From assembly GCA_025964465.1 (NCBI GenBank), contig JAOPYS010000288.1, forward strand, positions 1 through 7,482: 7,482 nucleotides of DNA, given 5' to 3'. How positions within the stretch are numbered: position 1 is the first letter of the stretch; the number at the start of each line of letters is the position of its first letter. The position numbers and the translations under genes are program-made. The DNA is from Thermoleophilia bacterium (GTDB taxonomy: Bacteria; Actinomycetota; Thermoleophilia; Gaiellales; SKUG01). Under the pieces are notes generated by a model, which was given only the letters and a program-made list of their open reading frames with translations, did no database searches and was not told the DNA's origin. Of the stretch, positions 1-6,496 are shown one piece after another.

Positions 1-1401
1 CTCGTGGTCGCGCTCTTCACCGCCAACCGCATCCCCCGCGTGCTGCTCACGCGGCTGCAGGACCTGCGCCAGGTCGCGCGGCGCATCGCCGGCGGCGACC
101 TGTCGGCGCGCGTCGGGTACCTCGACACCGCCGAGTACGAGGAGCTGGGCGAGCTCGTGGCCGACGTCAACAAGATGGCACGCTCCCTCCAGTCGCGGGC
201 GGCGGAGAACGCGGCGCTCACCACGCAGCTCAACCAGGCCCTCCAGTTCGAGCAGGAGCGCGCGTCGCGTGACCCGCTCACGCAGCTGCGCAACCACCGC
301 TACTTCCAGGAAGCGCTGGCCGCGGAGCTGTACCGCTGTTCGCGCACGGGCGAGATGACGACCATCGCCATGATCGACCTCGACGACTTCAAGGCCGTCA
401 ACGACACCTTCGGCCACCAGGAGGGCGACGCCGTGCTCATGCGCACGGCCGCTGCGTTCTCCTCGACGCTGCGCCCGTACGACCTGCCCGCCCGCCTCGG
501 CGGCGAGGAGTTCGGCGTGATCTTCCCGTCGACCTCGCCCGAGGAGGCGAAGGCCGTGATGGACCGCATCATGGAGGTGCTGGCCACGGCCGGGCCCAAC
601 GGTGCGGTGCAGACGTTCTCGGGCGGTATCGCGTCCTTCCCGATCCACGCGAAGGACCAGTCCACGCTCTACCAGCTCGCCGACAGCTCGGCCTACGCGG
701 CCAAGATGAACGGCAAGAAGCACACCGTCGTCTTCGATCCCGGCAAGGTCTCCAACGTGGCGGAGGACGACCGCGTCAACACGCGCGAGCGCGACTCGCA
801 GATGAAGGCCGCCAAGATGCTGGTGCAGACCGTCGACATGCTCGAGGGGTTCGGCAGCGAGCACTCCGAGACGGTGGGCCGCGTCAGCGCGAAGATCGCG
901 ACGGCGATGGGCTTCGACGACGCGTTCGCCCGCCAGATGTACCTGTGCGGCCTCCTCCACGACGTCGGCAAGCTCGGGCTCGAGCAGTCGCTGGTGCAGA
1001 AGGCGGGGCGCCTCACGCCCGAGGAGTTCGAGCAGATCAAGCGCCACCCCGACCTCTCCGCGCAGATCGTCATGAACGCGGGCCTCGGGGACATCGCTGC
1101 GTGGGTGCGCCACCACCACGAGCACTTCGACGGCACGGGCTACCCGCTCGGCCTCGCCGGTCACGACATCCCGATCGGGTCGCGCATCGTGCTCGCCGCC
1201 GAGGCGTTCGACGTGATGACCACGGACCGTCCCTACCGCCAGGCGATGAGCCTGCTCGACGCGACGACCGAACTGATGCGCGACGCGGGGGCACGCTTCG
1301 ACCCGGACGTCGTCGGCCACCTCGTGCAGCTCATCCGCAGCGGCGAGGTGCTGCCGGGCGGCGGCGCCGCACCCGGCGCGCCGGAGCGTCGCGCCGCCTA
1401 G
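1..1401 (+). CDS. Bifunctional diguanylate cyclase / c-di-GMP phosphodiesterase (HAMP-GGDEF-HD-GYP), 5'-partial
   Basis: Membrane-linked enzyme predicted both to make c-di-GMP from two GTP and to hydrolyse it. The frame is open to the left edge, and the first residues look like the end of a membrane helix, so the true start is upstream; the GTG at 4 is unlikely to be the start. Numbering from codon 4, a HAMP linker spans about residues 8-65, followed by a coiled-coil stretch to about 85. The GGDEF domain covers about 88-248, with GGEEF at 166-170 (nt 499-513) and an RPYD inhibitory site at 157-160, exactly five residues before it. The HD-GYP domain covers about 272-450, with the HD pair at 319-320 (nt 958-963), the HHHEHFDGTGYP motif ending at nt 1146, and the RPYR motif. 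All these key residues are intact, so both activities are plausible. The sensor region is missing from the window. The 3' end is Gly/Ala-rich, and the gene converges on the next one with a 3-nt gap. Family assignment is very secure; which activity dominates cannot be seen. Confidence 0.95.
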   Translation, partial: LVVALFTANRIPRVLLTRLQDLRQVARRIAGGDLSARVGYLDTAEYEELGELVADVNKMARSLQSRAAENAALTTQLNQALQFEQERASRDPLTQLRNHRYFQEALAAELYRCSRTGEMTTIAMIDLDDFKAVNDTFGHQEGDAVLMRTAAAFSSTLRPYDLPARLGGEEFGVIFPSTSPEEAKAVMDRIMEVLATAGPNGAVQTFSGGIASFPIHAKDQSTLYQLADSSAYAAKMNGKKHTVVFDPGKVSNVAEDDRVNTRERDSQMKAAKMLVQTVDMLEGFGSEHSETVGRVSAKIATAMGFDDAFARQMYLCGLLHDVGKLGLEQSLVQKAGRLTPEEFEQIKRHPDLSAQIVMNAGLGDIAAWVRHHHEHFDGTGYPLGLAGHDIPIGSRIVLAAEAFDVMTTDRPYRQAMSLLDATTELMRDAGARFDPDVVGHLVQLIRSGEVLPGGGAAPGAPERRAA

Positions 1402-1404
1402 CTC

Positions 1405-2013
1405 CTAAAAGTCCTCGTCGCCGGGGCTCCCGTACCCGCTCCCCGACCCGGGGTACGACGGGTGCGTCGGATACGAGCGTCGCGATTCGTCGCCCCCCGA
1501 GCCGACCCCGGACGATCCGTCGAGCGCCGCTGCGCCCAGCCCGACCAGGCCCGCTGCGGCGCCGACACCGACGACGCCTGCGACGACCTGGTTGCGGTGC
1601 ACGGCGCGCACCTCGGACTGCAGGTCCATCCGACGGAGACGGAGGCTGGTGACGGTCTCGTCGACGCCGTCCTGCAGGTCGAGCATCCGAAACCGGTCGG
1701 CCTCGGGGAGCGCCGCACCGTGGTGCGAGGACTTCACCAGCGTGGCTGCCCGCGCCGCAGTGTCGACGTGTGTTCGGGCGATGTCGGTCCCCAGGGCCGA
1801 TCCCGGGCTGCGCACCTCGAAGGTGCGAACGACCTGCGCGACCCCGCGTTCCAGCGCTCCCGCGCGGCGGACGAGGCCGGCAGCGGAGCCGGAATCGCCG
1901 ACCACCACCGGCATGAGGTCGTCGCTGAGCGCGGATCCGTCCGCTATCAGCGCGTCGACGGATGATCGCAGGCGCTGCAACTCCAGCGGAACGGTCAATC
2001 GTGGAACCTGCAT
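1405..2013 (-). CDS. Hypothetical single-pass membrane protein with Gly/Ser/Tyr-rich tail
   Basis: I do not recognise this 202-aa protein. Residues 1-140 look helical and soluble, rich in Leu, Val, Arg and Asp with heptad-like spacing, and have no signal peptide. Residues about 142-164 form one hydrophobic Gly/Ala/Val segment that fits a membrane helix. Residues 165-202 are a low-complexity Gly/Ser/Pro/Tyr tail ending in the acidic GDEDF. Basic residues just before the hydrophobic segment suggest the N-terminal part is cytoplasmic and the tail outside, by the positive-inside rule. The ATG at 2013 was chosen because a GGGGGG ribosome binding site (complement of 2020-2025) lies 6 nt upstream; the frame stays open further upstream but reads into the HIT gene. 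Third codon positions are strongly G/C throughout, which supports real coding over the plus-strand frames here. It is divergent from the HIT gene and convergent with the c-di-GMP gene, so it is probably transcribed alone. A link to secretion or cell-envelope work would be a guess. Confidence 0.72.
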   Translation of the reverse strand: MQVPRLTVPLELQRLRSSVDALIADGSALSDDLMPVVVGDSGSAAGLVRRAGALERGVAQVVRTFEVRSPGSALGTDIARTHVDTAARAATLVKSSHHGAALPEADRFRMLDLQDGVDETVTSLRLRRMDLQSEVRAVHRNQVVAGVVGVGAAAGLVGLGAAALDGSSGVGSGGDESRRSYPTHPSYPGSGSGYGSPGDEDF

Positions 2014-2102
2014 AGCGCGCCCCCCAGCGTGCGTGTGGTCTCCTGCTCTTCGCGCCGTGGGGCTCGCGGGTTCCAGCGGCCCCGCCGGCATCCCTGCCTG
2101 CG

Positions 2103-2110
2103 TAGGATCA
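2103..2110 (+). promoter_or_regulatory. Candidate -10 element for a leaderless HIT-operon transcript (or SD)
   Basis: TAGGAT at 2103-2108 fits the actinobacterial -10 pattern TANNNT and ends 7 nt before the ATG at 2116. That spacing would put the transcription start at or next to the start codon, giving a leaderless mRNA. The same bases also contain AGGA (2104-2107) at 8 nt from the ATG, a usable Shine-Dalgarno. Only one reading can be true for a given transcript. I see no good -35 element 16-19 nt upstream. The element lies in the 102-nt gap shared with the divergent membrane protein gene. Confidence 0.4.
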
Positions 2111-2115
2111 CCGCG

Positions 2116-2637
2116 ATGGCACCGGTCGAGAACCTGTGGGCCCCGTGGCGGCTCGAGTACGTGCGCGGCGAGCGCCCCGACGGGTGCGTGCTGTGCGCGA
2201 AGCACGCGGAGACCGACGACGCCGAGGCGCTCGTGCTCGCGCGCGGCGAGCACGCCTACGTCGTGCTCAACCTCTACCCGTACAACCCCGGCCACCTGAT
2301 GGTGGTGCCCTACCGGCACGTCGCGGGGCTCGAGCAGCTCACCGCGGACGAGAGCCGCGAGGCGCAGGAACTGCTGGCCACCGCGATCCGCACGATCCGC
2401 GGGGCGATGACCCCCGGCGGCTTCAACGTCGGGCTCAACCTCGGCTCGGCGGCAGGCGCCGGCATCCCCGACCACCTGCACTGGCAGCTCGTGCCGCGGT
2501 GGGAAGGCGATGTCAATTTCATGCCGCTGCTGGCGGACGTGCGCGTCATGCCGCAGCACATGCAGACCACCTGGCGACAGCTCCGCGATGCGTGGGGCAC
2601 CTTCGACGAAAGCGATGGCGAAGACGATGGCGTGTGA
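2116..2637 (+). CDS. HIT-family protein, probable Ap4A phosphorylase / nucleotidyltransferase type
   Basis: A 173-aa cytosolic histidine-triad protein expected to act on dinucleoside polyphosphates (Ap4A-like) or other nucleotide phosphates through a covalent nucleotidyl-histidine intermediate. The N-terminus NLWAPWRLEYV and the CVLC pair (Cys24, Cys27) are typical of a bacterial HIT branch that binds zinc through CxxC plus histidines. HPGHL-type core strands follow (YPYNPGHLMVVPYRH). The catalytic motif DHLHWQLVPRW has His120, His122 (expected nucleophile) and Gln124 (nt 2473-2487), so the third position is Gln, not His. Gln there is known from GalT and from yeast-type Ap4A phosphorylases, so transfer rather than simple hydrolysis is possible. 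The ATG at 2116 was chosen because the conserved N-terminus begins there and TAGGAT/AGGA lies just upstream; an open frame from 2029 adds only unconserved sequence. It overlaps the phosphomannomutase start by 11 nt and is the first gene of the operon. The family is sure; the substrate is not. Confidence 0.92.
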   Translation: MAPVENLWAPWRLEYVRGERPDGCVLCAKHAETDDAEALVLARGEHAYVVLNLYPYNPGHLMVVPYRHVAGLEQLTADESREAQELLATAIRTIRGAMTPGGFNVGLNLGSAAGAGIPDHLHWQLVPRWEGDVNFMPLLADVRVMPQHMQTTWRQLRDAWGTFDESDGEDDGV

Positions 2638-4045
2638 CCGAGCCGCATTCAAGGCGTACGACGTGCGAGGCACGTACCCAGACCAGCTGGACGAGGCGGG
2701 TGCGTACGCCATCGGGCGGGCGTACGTCGAGTTCCTCGGCGCGACGACCCTGGCCGTCGGCCGCGACATGCGGACCATGGCGCCGAGCGTGGCGGCGGCG
2801 CTGGTGCGCGGCATGACCGACGCCGGGGCGAACGTCGAGGACATCGGCCTGGTCGGCACCGAGGTGCTGTACCACACGGTCGCCTCGCGGGACCTCGACG
2901 GCGGCATCATGGTGACCGCCTCGCACAACCCCGCGCACTACATCGGCATGAAGTGCGTGAAACGCGGTGCACAGCCCGTCGGTGAGGAGAGCGGGCTGAT
3001 GGACGTGCGGGACCTGGCCCTCGCGTTCGAGGCGAACGGCGCCCCCGAGGGGCCCGTCGTGGGCGTCGAGGCGGGCTCGGTGACGGTGGTCGACGCGGTC
3101 GAGGACTGGCAGCGGCTGGTCTGGAGCTTCATCGACGTGGACAAGGTGCGCCCGCTGAAGGTCGTGGTCGACGGTGGCAACGGCATCGGCCCGACCTTGG
3201 CGATGCCCCTGCTCGAGCGCCTGCCGATCGAGCTGTTCGCCTACAACGCCGAACCCGACGGCACCTTCCCCAACCACGAGCCGAATCCGCTGCTCGAGGA
3301 GAACCGCGAGTTCATCGTCGCCAAGGTGCGCGAGCACGGCGCCGACATCGGCATCGCCTTCGACGGCGACGCGGATCGCTGCTTCTTCGTCGACGACACG
3401 GGCGCCTTCGTCGACGGCGACTTCATCACGGCGGTGCTGGCCGAGCTGACGCTGCGGCGCGAGCCCGGGTCGACGATCCTCTACGACGTGCGCGCGAGCC
3501 GGGCGGTGCCGGACACGATCGAGCGGCTCGGTGGCACGGCGATCGCCAGCCGGGTGGGCCACGCCTTCATCAAGGCGCGCATGAAGCAGGAGGACGCCGC
3601 ATTCGCGGGCGAGATCAGCGGGCACTACTACTTCCGCGGCTTCCACGGGGTCGACACGGGCGTGGTGCCGGCGCTCATGCTGCTGCAGCTCGTGAGCGAG
3701 AGCGGCGGCGGCCTGTCCGACCTCGTCGCCGACATCCGCTCCCGGTACTTCATCAGCGGCGAGATCAACTCGACCGTGACGGACGTGCCGATGCGGTTGC
3801 AGCAGCTCAAGGAGGCGTACGCCGACGCGCGGATCACGCACGTCGACGGCGTGTCGGTGGACTACGACGACTGGCACTTCAACGTGCGTCCCTCCAACAC
3901 CGAACCCCTCCTCCGGCTCAACCTCGAATCCGTGGTCTCGCGCGAGGACATGGAGCGACGCCGGGACGAGGTGCTCGCACTGATCCGCTCGGATTCCGGC
4001 GACCGCATCGGCCACGTGGGCGGCACCGCCGGCGTGCGGGCATGA
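2627..4045 (+). CDS. manB: Phosphomannomutase/phosphoglucomutase (alpha-D-phosphohexomutase)
   Basis: A 472-aa cytosolic enzyme that interconverts hexose 6-phosphate and hexose 1-phosphate (mannose and/or glucose), supplying GDP-mannose or UDP-glucose for envelope glycans. All four signature loops are present. They are the FKAYDVRG N-terminus; the phosphoserine loop TASHNP with Ser99 (nt 2921-2923); the metal loop DGDADR with Asp246, 248 and 250 (nt 3362-3379); and the sugar loop GEISGHYYF at about 328-336 (nt 3608-3634). The phosphate-binding loop RPSNTEP starts at Arg421 (nt 3887). The C-terminus extends slightly past the usual end. ATG 2627 gives loop positions one residue from those I recall for E. 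coli CpsG (Ser98); ATG 2615 (four more codons) is an alternative, and neither has a clear SD. Translation is probably coupled to the HIT gene, whose stop lies at 2635-2637. The stop overlaps the next ATG as ATGA (4042-4045). GEISGH suits the PMM/PGM subfamily rather than GlmM; mannose versus glucose preference is not decided. Confidence 0.95.
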   Translation: MACDRAAFKAYDVRGTYPDQLDEAGAYAIGRAYVEFLGATTLAVGRDMRTMAPSVAAALVRGMTDAGANVEDIGLVGTEVLYHTVASRDLDGGIMVTASHNPAHYIGMKCVKRGAQPVGEESGLMDVRDLALAFEANGAPEGPVVGVEAGSVTVVDAVEDWQRLVWSFIDVDKVRPLKVVVDGGNGIGPTLAMPLLERLPIELFAYNAEPDGTFPNHEPNPLLEENREFIVAKVREHGADIGIAFDGDADRCFFVDDTGAFVDGDFITAVLAELTLRREPGSTILYDVRASRAVPDTIERLGGTAIASRVGHAFIKARMKQEDAAFAGEISGHYYFRGFHGVDTGVVPALMLLQLVSESGGGLSDLVADIRSRYFISGEINSTVTDVPMRLQQLKEAYADARITHVDGVSVDYDDWHFNVRPSNTEPLLRLNLESVVSREDMERRRDEVLALIRSDSGDRIGHVGGTAGVRA

Positions 4046-4521
4046 CGGGCGGCGAGCGCCGCCAGCTGACGGGCATCGCCGGCCCCACCACCGAGCGCCC
4101 ACCGTTCTCCTTCAGTGCCGCCACCCGCGTGGCGTTCAGCGACACCGACGCCCAGGGCATCGTCTACTACGGGCGTTACGCGCCCTACTTCGACATGGCC
4201 CGTGTCGAGTACTGGCGCCACCTCGGGTTCGCGGCGCACGACGACGTGGCGCGCGGTGAGTTCGTCATGCGGGCCTTCGAGATCACGTACAACGCCCCGG
4301 CGGCGTTCGACGACGTCCTCGAGGTGTTCTGTCGCGTCGCGAAGGTCGGTCGCACGTCGATCGTCTTCGAGTTCGACGTGGTCCTCGCCGGTGACGGCAG
4401 CGACAAGCACCTCGCCTCCGCCACGCAGACGATGGTCAACGTCGACCTCGACGCGCGTCGCCCCGAGCCGATCGACGACCGCGTCCGCGCGCTCGTCGAC
4501 GCCTTCGAGGCGATGGGCTGA
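4042..4521 (+). CDS. Acyl-CoA thioesterase, 4-hydroxybenzoyl-CoA thioesterase (YbgC-like) hotdog family
   Basis: A 159-aa hotdog-fold enzyme predicted to hydrolyse an acyl- or aryl-CoA thioester to the free acid and CoA. After an N-terminal extension of about 25 residues comes the family motif VAFSDTDAQGIVYYGRY, with Asp36 in the place of the catalytic aspartate of 4-hydroxybenzoyl-CoA thioesterase, then the YFDMARVEYWRHLG helix. The remaining beta strands (ITYNAPAAFDDVLEVFCRV, SIVFEFDVVL, ATQTMVNVD) follow in the expected order. Length is slightly above the usual 130-145 aa because of the N-terminal extension. The ATG overlaps the preceding stop as ATGA, so translation is likely coupled to the mutase; no independent ribosome binding site is evident. 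It is the last gene of the operon, and the first arm of an unusual inverted repeat lies across its last codons and stop. Substrate cannot be told from sequence, and its pairing with a sugar-phosphate mutase does not suggest one. Confidence 0.9.
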   Translation: MTGGERRQLTGIAGPTTERPPFSFSAATRVAFSDTDAQGIVYYGRYAPYFDMARVEYWRHLGFAAHDDVARGEFVMRAFEITYNAPAAFDDVLEVFCRVAKVGRTSIVFEFDVVLAGDGSDKHLASATQTMVNVDLDARRPEPIDDRVRALVDAFEAMG

Positions 4522-4578
4522 GAGCCCTGCTCGGGGACGCGGCGGCTGGTGCGTCGCATAGCCCATCGCGCCGCGTCC
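4510..4578 (+). repeat. Two interleaved perfect 10-nt inverted repeats (possible pseudoknot or 3' terminator)
   Basis: GCGATGGGCT at 4510-4519 is perfectly complementary to AGCCCATCGC at 4560-4569. GGACGCGGCG at 4535-4544 is perfectly complementary to CGCCGCGTCC at 4569-4578. The arms occur in the order A-B-A'-B', so the two stems cannot nest. They could form an H-type pseudoknot with 15-nt loops (4520-4534 and 4545-4559), or two competing hairpins, since A' and B' share base 4569. Arm A covers the last sense codons and the first base of the thioesterase stop. No T-tract follows, so this is not a classical intrinsic terminator, although GC-rich actinobacterial terminators may lack one. It could end the operon transcript or protect its 3' end. 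Confidence 0.6.
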
Positions 4579-4617
4579 GTGCGAAGATGAAATCGTTCAG
4601 GATGCGCGCGCGATGAT

Positions 4618-4652
4618 TGACCTCGGCCCGTTTCCTGCCGATGTAGGACGGA
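4618..4652 (+). promoter_or_regulatory. Weak promoter candidate and ribosome binding site before the secreted-protein gene
   Basis: TTGACC (4618-4623) resembles a -35 box, but the hexamers 16-18 nt downstream (GATGTA, ATGTAG) are poor -10 matches, so a promoter here is only tentative. AGGACGGA at 4645-4652 ends directly at the ATG at 4653; its AGGA core is 4 nt from the start, a little close but usable. A promoter somewhere in 4579-4640 is expected if the interleaved hairpins end the upstream transcript. Confidence 0.3.
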
Positions 4653-6488
4653 ATGGTCGGACGCTGGAAGATCCCTGCATGTCTGGTCGCCCTCCTGGCG
4701 ATCGTCGCGGCGACCCTGCCTGCGGTCGGTCGCTCCGCGACGTCGGGCACGGTCGTCGCCGCCACCGTCCCCAGCGCCACCAACCTGTCGCTCACCGGGT
4801 GTGGGCCTGCGGCCCGGTCGTTCGGCGTCGTGCTGCCCGGCACCTCGGCCACCACCGCGGCGCCCTGTACCGTCACCTTCGGCTCCTCCAACGATGTCGC
4901 GCGGCTGCGCATGTACCAACCAGATGGAGCCGGCGTCGGCATGTTCCGCTACGCCGACGCCACACCCGCCGCGGGCTTCGGCACCGGCGGGGCGAACATC
5001 GGGGCGGCCGGTCCGGGCACTGACAGCGTGACGGCGTTCGAGGTCGCCCCGGACGGCTCGAGCTACGTCGGGGGATGGTCCGACTTCGCGGGGACCTGGC
5101 GGATGTGCGTGCGCCACATCCTGGCGAACGGGACGCCCGACCCGGCGTTCGGGACGTCCGGCGTGCTGACCACGCGGCTGGTCGCTCCCCCGCAGCGCTA
5201 TGACCTGGGCCTCACCCTCCAGCCGGACGGCAAGCTGCTGGTCGCCGGTCCGATCACCGGGGCTGGTGGATTCGACTTCGGGGTCGAGCGATACAGCGCA
5301 GCGGGCGTCGCCGACCCGACCTTCGGGACCGCCGGTCTGGCGCAGGTGCCGGTCGGCACCGGACAGGACTGGGCCCATGACGTGCTCGTCCGGCCGAACG
5401 GCACGCTCGTCGTCACAGGCGAGGCCAACAACTTCGCCGGCGTCTGGGACCTCGCGGCCGTCGGCCTGCTCGCCAACGGCCAGGTCGACACGACCTTCGG
5501 CACCAACGGCATCACGACAGCCAACAGCGGCGGCACCGCGTGGGACTTCGCCTACACGGCCGACCTGATGCCGGACGGGCGCATCGTCCTGGGCGGGCAG
5601 AACAACGGTCCCGGTGCGAGCGCGACGTACACCATGCACCTGCTCGTGCTGCGCGCCGACGGTGCCGTCGACACGAGCTTCGGCGCCGCGGGGTGGCTCC
5701 AGTTCGCCTCGATCGGGACCGCCGAGGGCATCGGCGACGTCCGAGGCCTCGCCGACGGTGACATCGGGTTCGCGGCCTACACGTTCAACGGGACGACCTA
5801 CAAGGGGATGATCGGCCGGACGTCGCCGACCGGCGTGCCGCGCGCCTCGTTCGGCACCGGGGGGCTCTGGACCTGGGACGGCGGGGCACGCAACACGGGC
5901 ATCAGCGGCATCGATGAGCTCGCGGATGGACGGATCGTCGGCGCAGGGTACGCGTTCGACGATACGGCCAACCGGTTCGCGCTCGCACGCATCGAGGCGG
6001 ACGGCACACCCGACGCATCGATGGGGCCCGGCGGGGTGGCCTACGCAGGGGTCGGCACCGGCAATTCGGGGTTCAACGAGGTCCGAGAAGGGGCGGACGG
6101 ATCGCTGTACGCCGGCGGGTACGCGATCGCAGCGAACCAGGACCAGCTCGTCATGCGATTCGCCGGCATCCCGGTGCCCGACCACGCCGCCGGGGTGAGC
6201 GACTGGAACGACGGCGCCGGCATGTTCGGCGCCTGCCTCGACTCCGTCGGCAGTTCGGCCGCGACCGCGCCCTGGATCGCGGTGGGCACGGCCGCGTGCG
6301 GGCCGGCCGACTCGGCCGGGTGGCGGCCCGTCGCGTCGACCGCTCTGGCGGCCGGTGCCCAGGTGGCAACGGCCACCGCGAACACCACCACGTCGTCGGC
6401 GACCTTCCGGTTCGGGTTCCGCGTACCGACCGCGCAGTCCCCCGGTCGGTACGCCGCTCCACTCACGATCGACGTACTCGCGCCGTGA
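4653..6488 (+). CDS. Secreted Delta-60 repeat protein, predicted seven-bladed beta-propeller within a split flanking domain
   Basis: A 611-aa exported protein. Residues 1-29 form a Sec signal peptide (basic start, hydrophobic core, probable cleavage near GRSA-TS), without a lipobox. Residues about 30-100 form a beta-rich segment with Cys50 and Cys72. Residues about 101-509 hold Delta-60-type repeats of 57-60 aa starting near nt 5022, 5196, 5367, 5544, 5724, 5895 and 6066. There are seven PDG-type motifs (such as QPDGKLLVAG) and seven FGTxG-type motifs, but the first FGTGG (Phe109) precedes the first PDG and the last repeat lacks its FGTxG. The N-terminal strand would therefore close the last blade. 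Residues 510-611 carry Cys528 and Cys549 and end in a beta-rich VPTAQSPGRYAAPLT stretch without LPXTG or a membrane anchor. The N- and C-terminal segments probably form one domain split by the propeller. No catalytic motif is seen; a binding or surface role is inferred. The ATG at 4653 is supported by AGGACGGA upstream. Confidence 0.88.
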   Translation: MVGRWKIPACLVALLAIVAATLPAVGRSATSGTVVAATVPSATNLSLTGCGPAARSFGVVLPGTSATTAAPCTVTFGSSNDVARLRMYQPDGAGVGMFRYADATPAAGFGTGGANIGAAGPGTDSVTAFEVAPDGSSYVGGWSDFAGTWRMCVRHILANGTPDPAFGTSGVLTTRLVAPPQRYDLGLTLQPDGKLLVAGPITGAGGFDFGVERYSAAGVADPTFGTAGLAQVPVGTGQDWAHDVLVRPNGTLVVTGEANNFAGVWDLAAVGLLANGQVDTTFGTNGITTANSGGTAWDFAYTADLMPDGRIVLGGQNNGPGASATYTMHLLVLRADGAVDTSFGAAGWLQFASIGTAEGIGDVRGLADGDIGFAAYTFNGTTYKGMIGRTSPTGVPRASFGTGGLWTWDGGARNTGISGIDELADGRIVGAGYAFDDTANRFALARIEADGTPDASMGPGGVAYAGVGTGNSGFNEVREGADGSLYAGGYAIAANQDQLVMRFAGIPVPDHAAGVSDWNDGAGMFGACLDSVGSSAATAPWIAVGTAACGPADSAGWRPVASTALAAGAQVATATANTTTSSATFRFGFRVPTAQSPGRYAAPLTIDVLAP

Positions 6489-6496
6489 GCCGGGTC

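Noticed and set aside
1361..1384. Perfect palindromes GCGGCGCCGC and CCGGCGCGCCGG near the end of the c-di-GMP gene
   Set aside because: They encode a Gly/Ala/Pro-rich tail, and self-complementary GC runs are common in such codons; too weak for a terminator or operator call.
945..1652. 235-codon Arg/Pro-rich plus-strand frame overlapping the HD-GYP region
   Set aside because: An out-of-frame reading of the HD-GYP domain with extreme Arg content.
1462..1965. Plus-strand open frame of 167 codons opposite the hypothetical membrane protein
   Set aside because: It starts and ends without a ribosome site and has a composition typical of antisense frames; the minus-strand reading gives better codon use and a coherent membrane-protein layout.
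2014..2928. Extension of the minus-strand membrane-protein frame upstream to 2928
   Set aside because: The added 305 codons lie antisense to the HIT and mutase genes, and composition changes at 2013, where a ribosome binding site precedes an ATG.
2546..4102. 518-codon minus-strand open frame opposite the phosphomannomutase
   Set aside because: Its His/Val/Asp/Arg-rich translation is the expected mirror of the mutase codons; the plus strand carries all four mutase signature loops.
4653..4739. Possible lipoprotein signal because of Cys10 in the leader
   Set aside because: The Cys precedes the hydrophobic core rather than following it, so there is no lipobox; an ordinary Sec signal peptide fits better.
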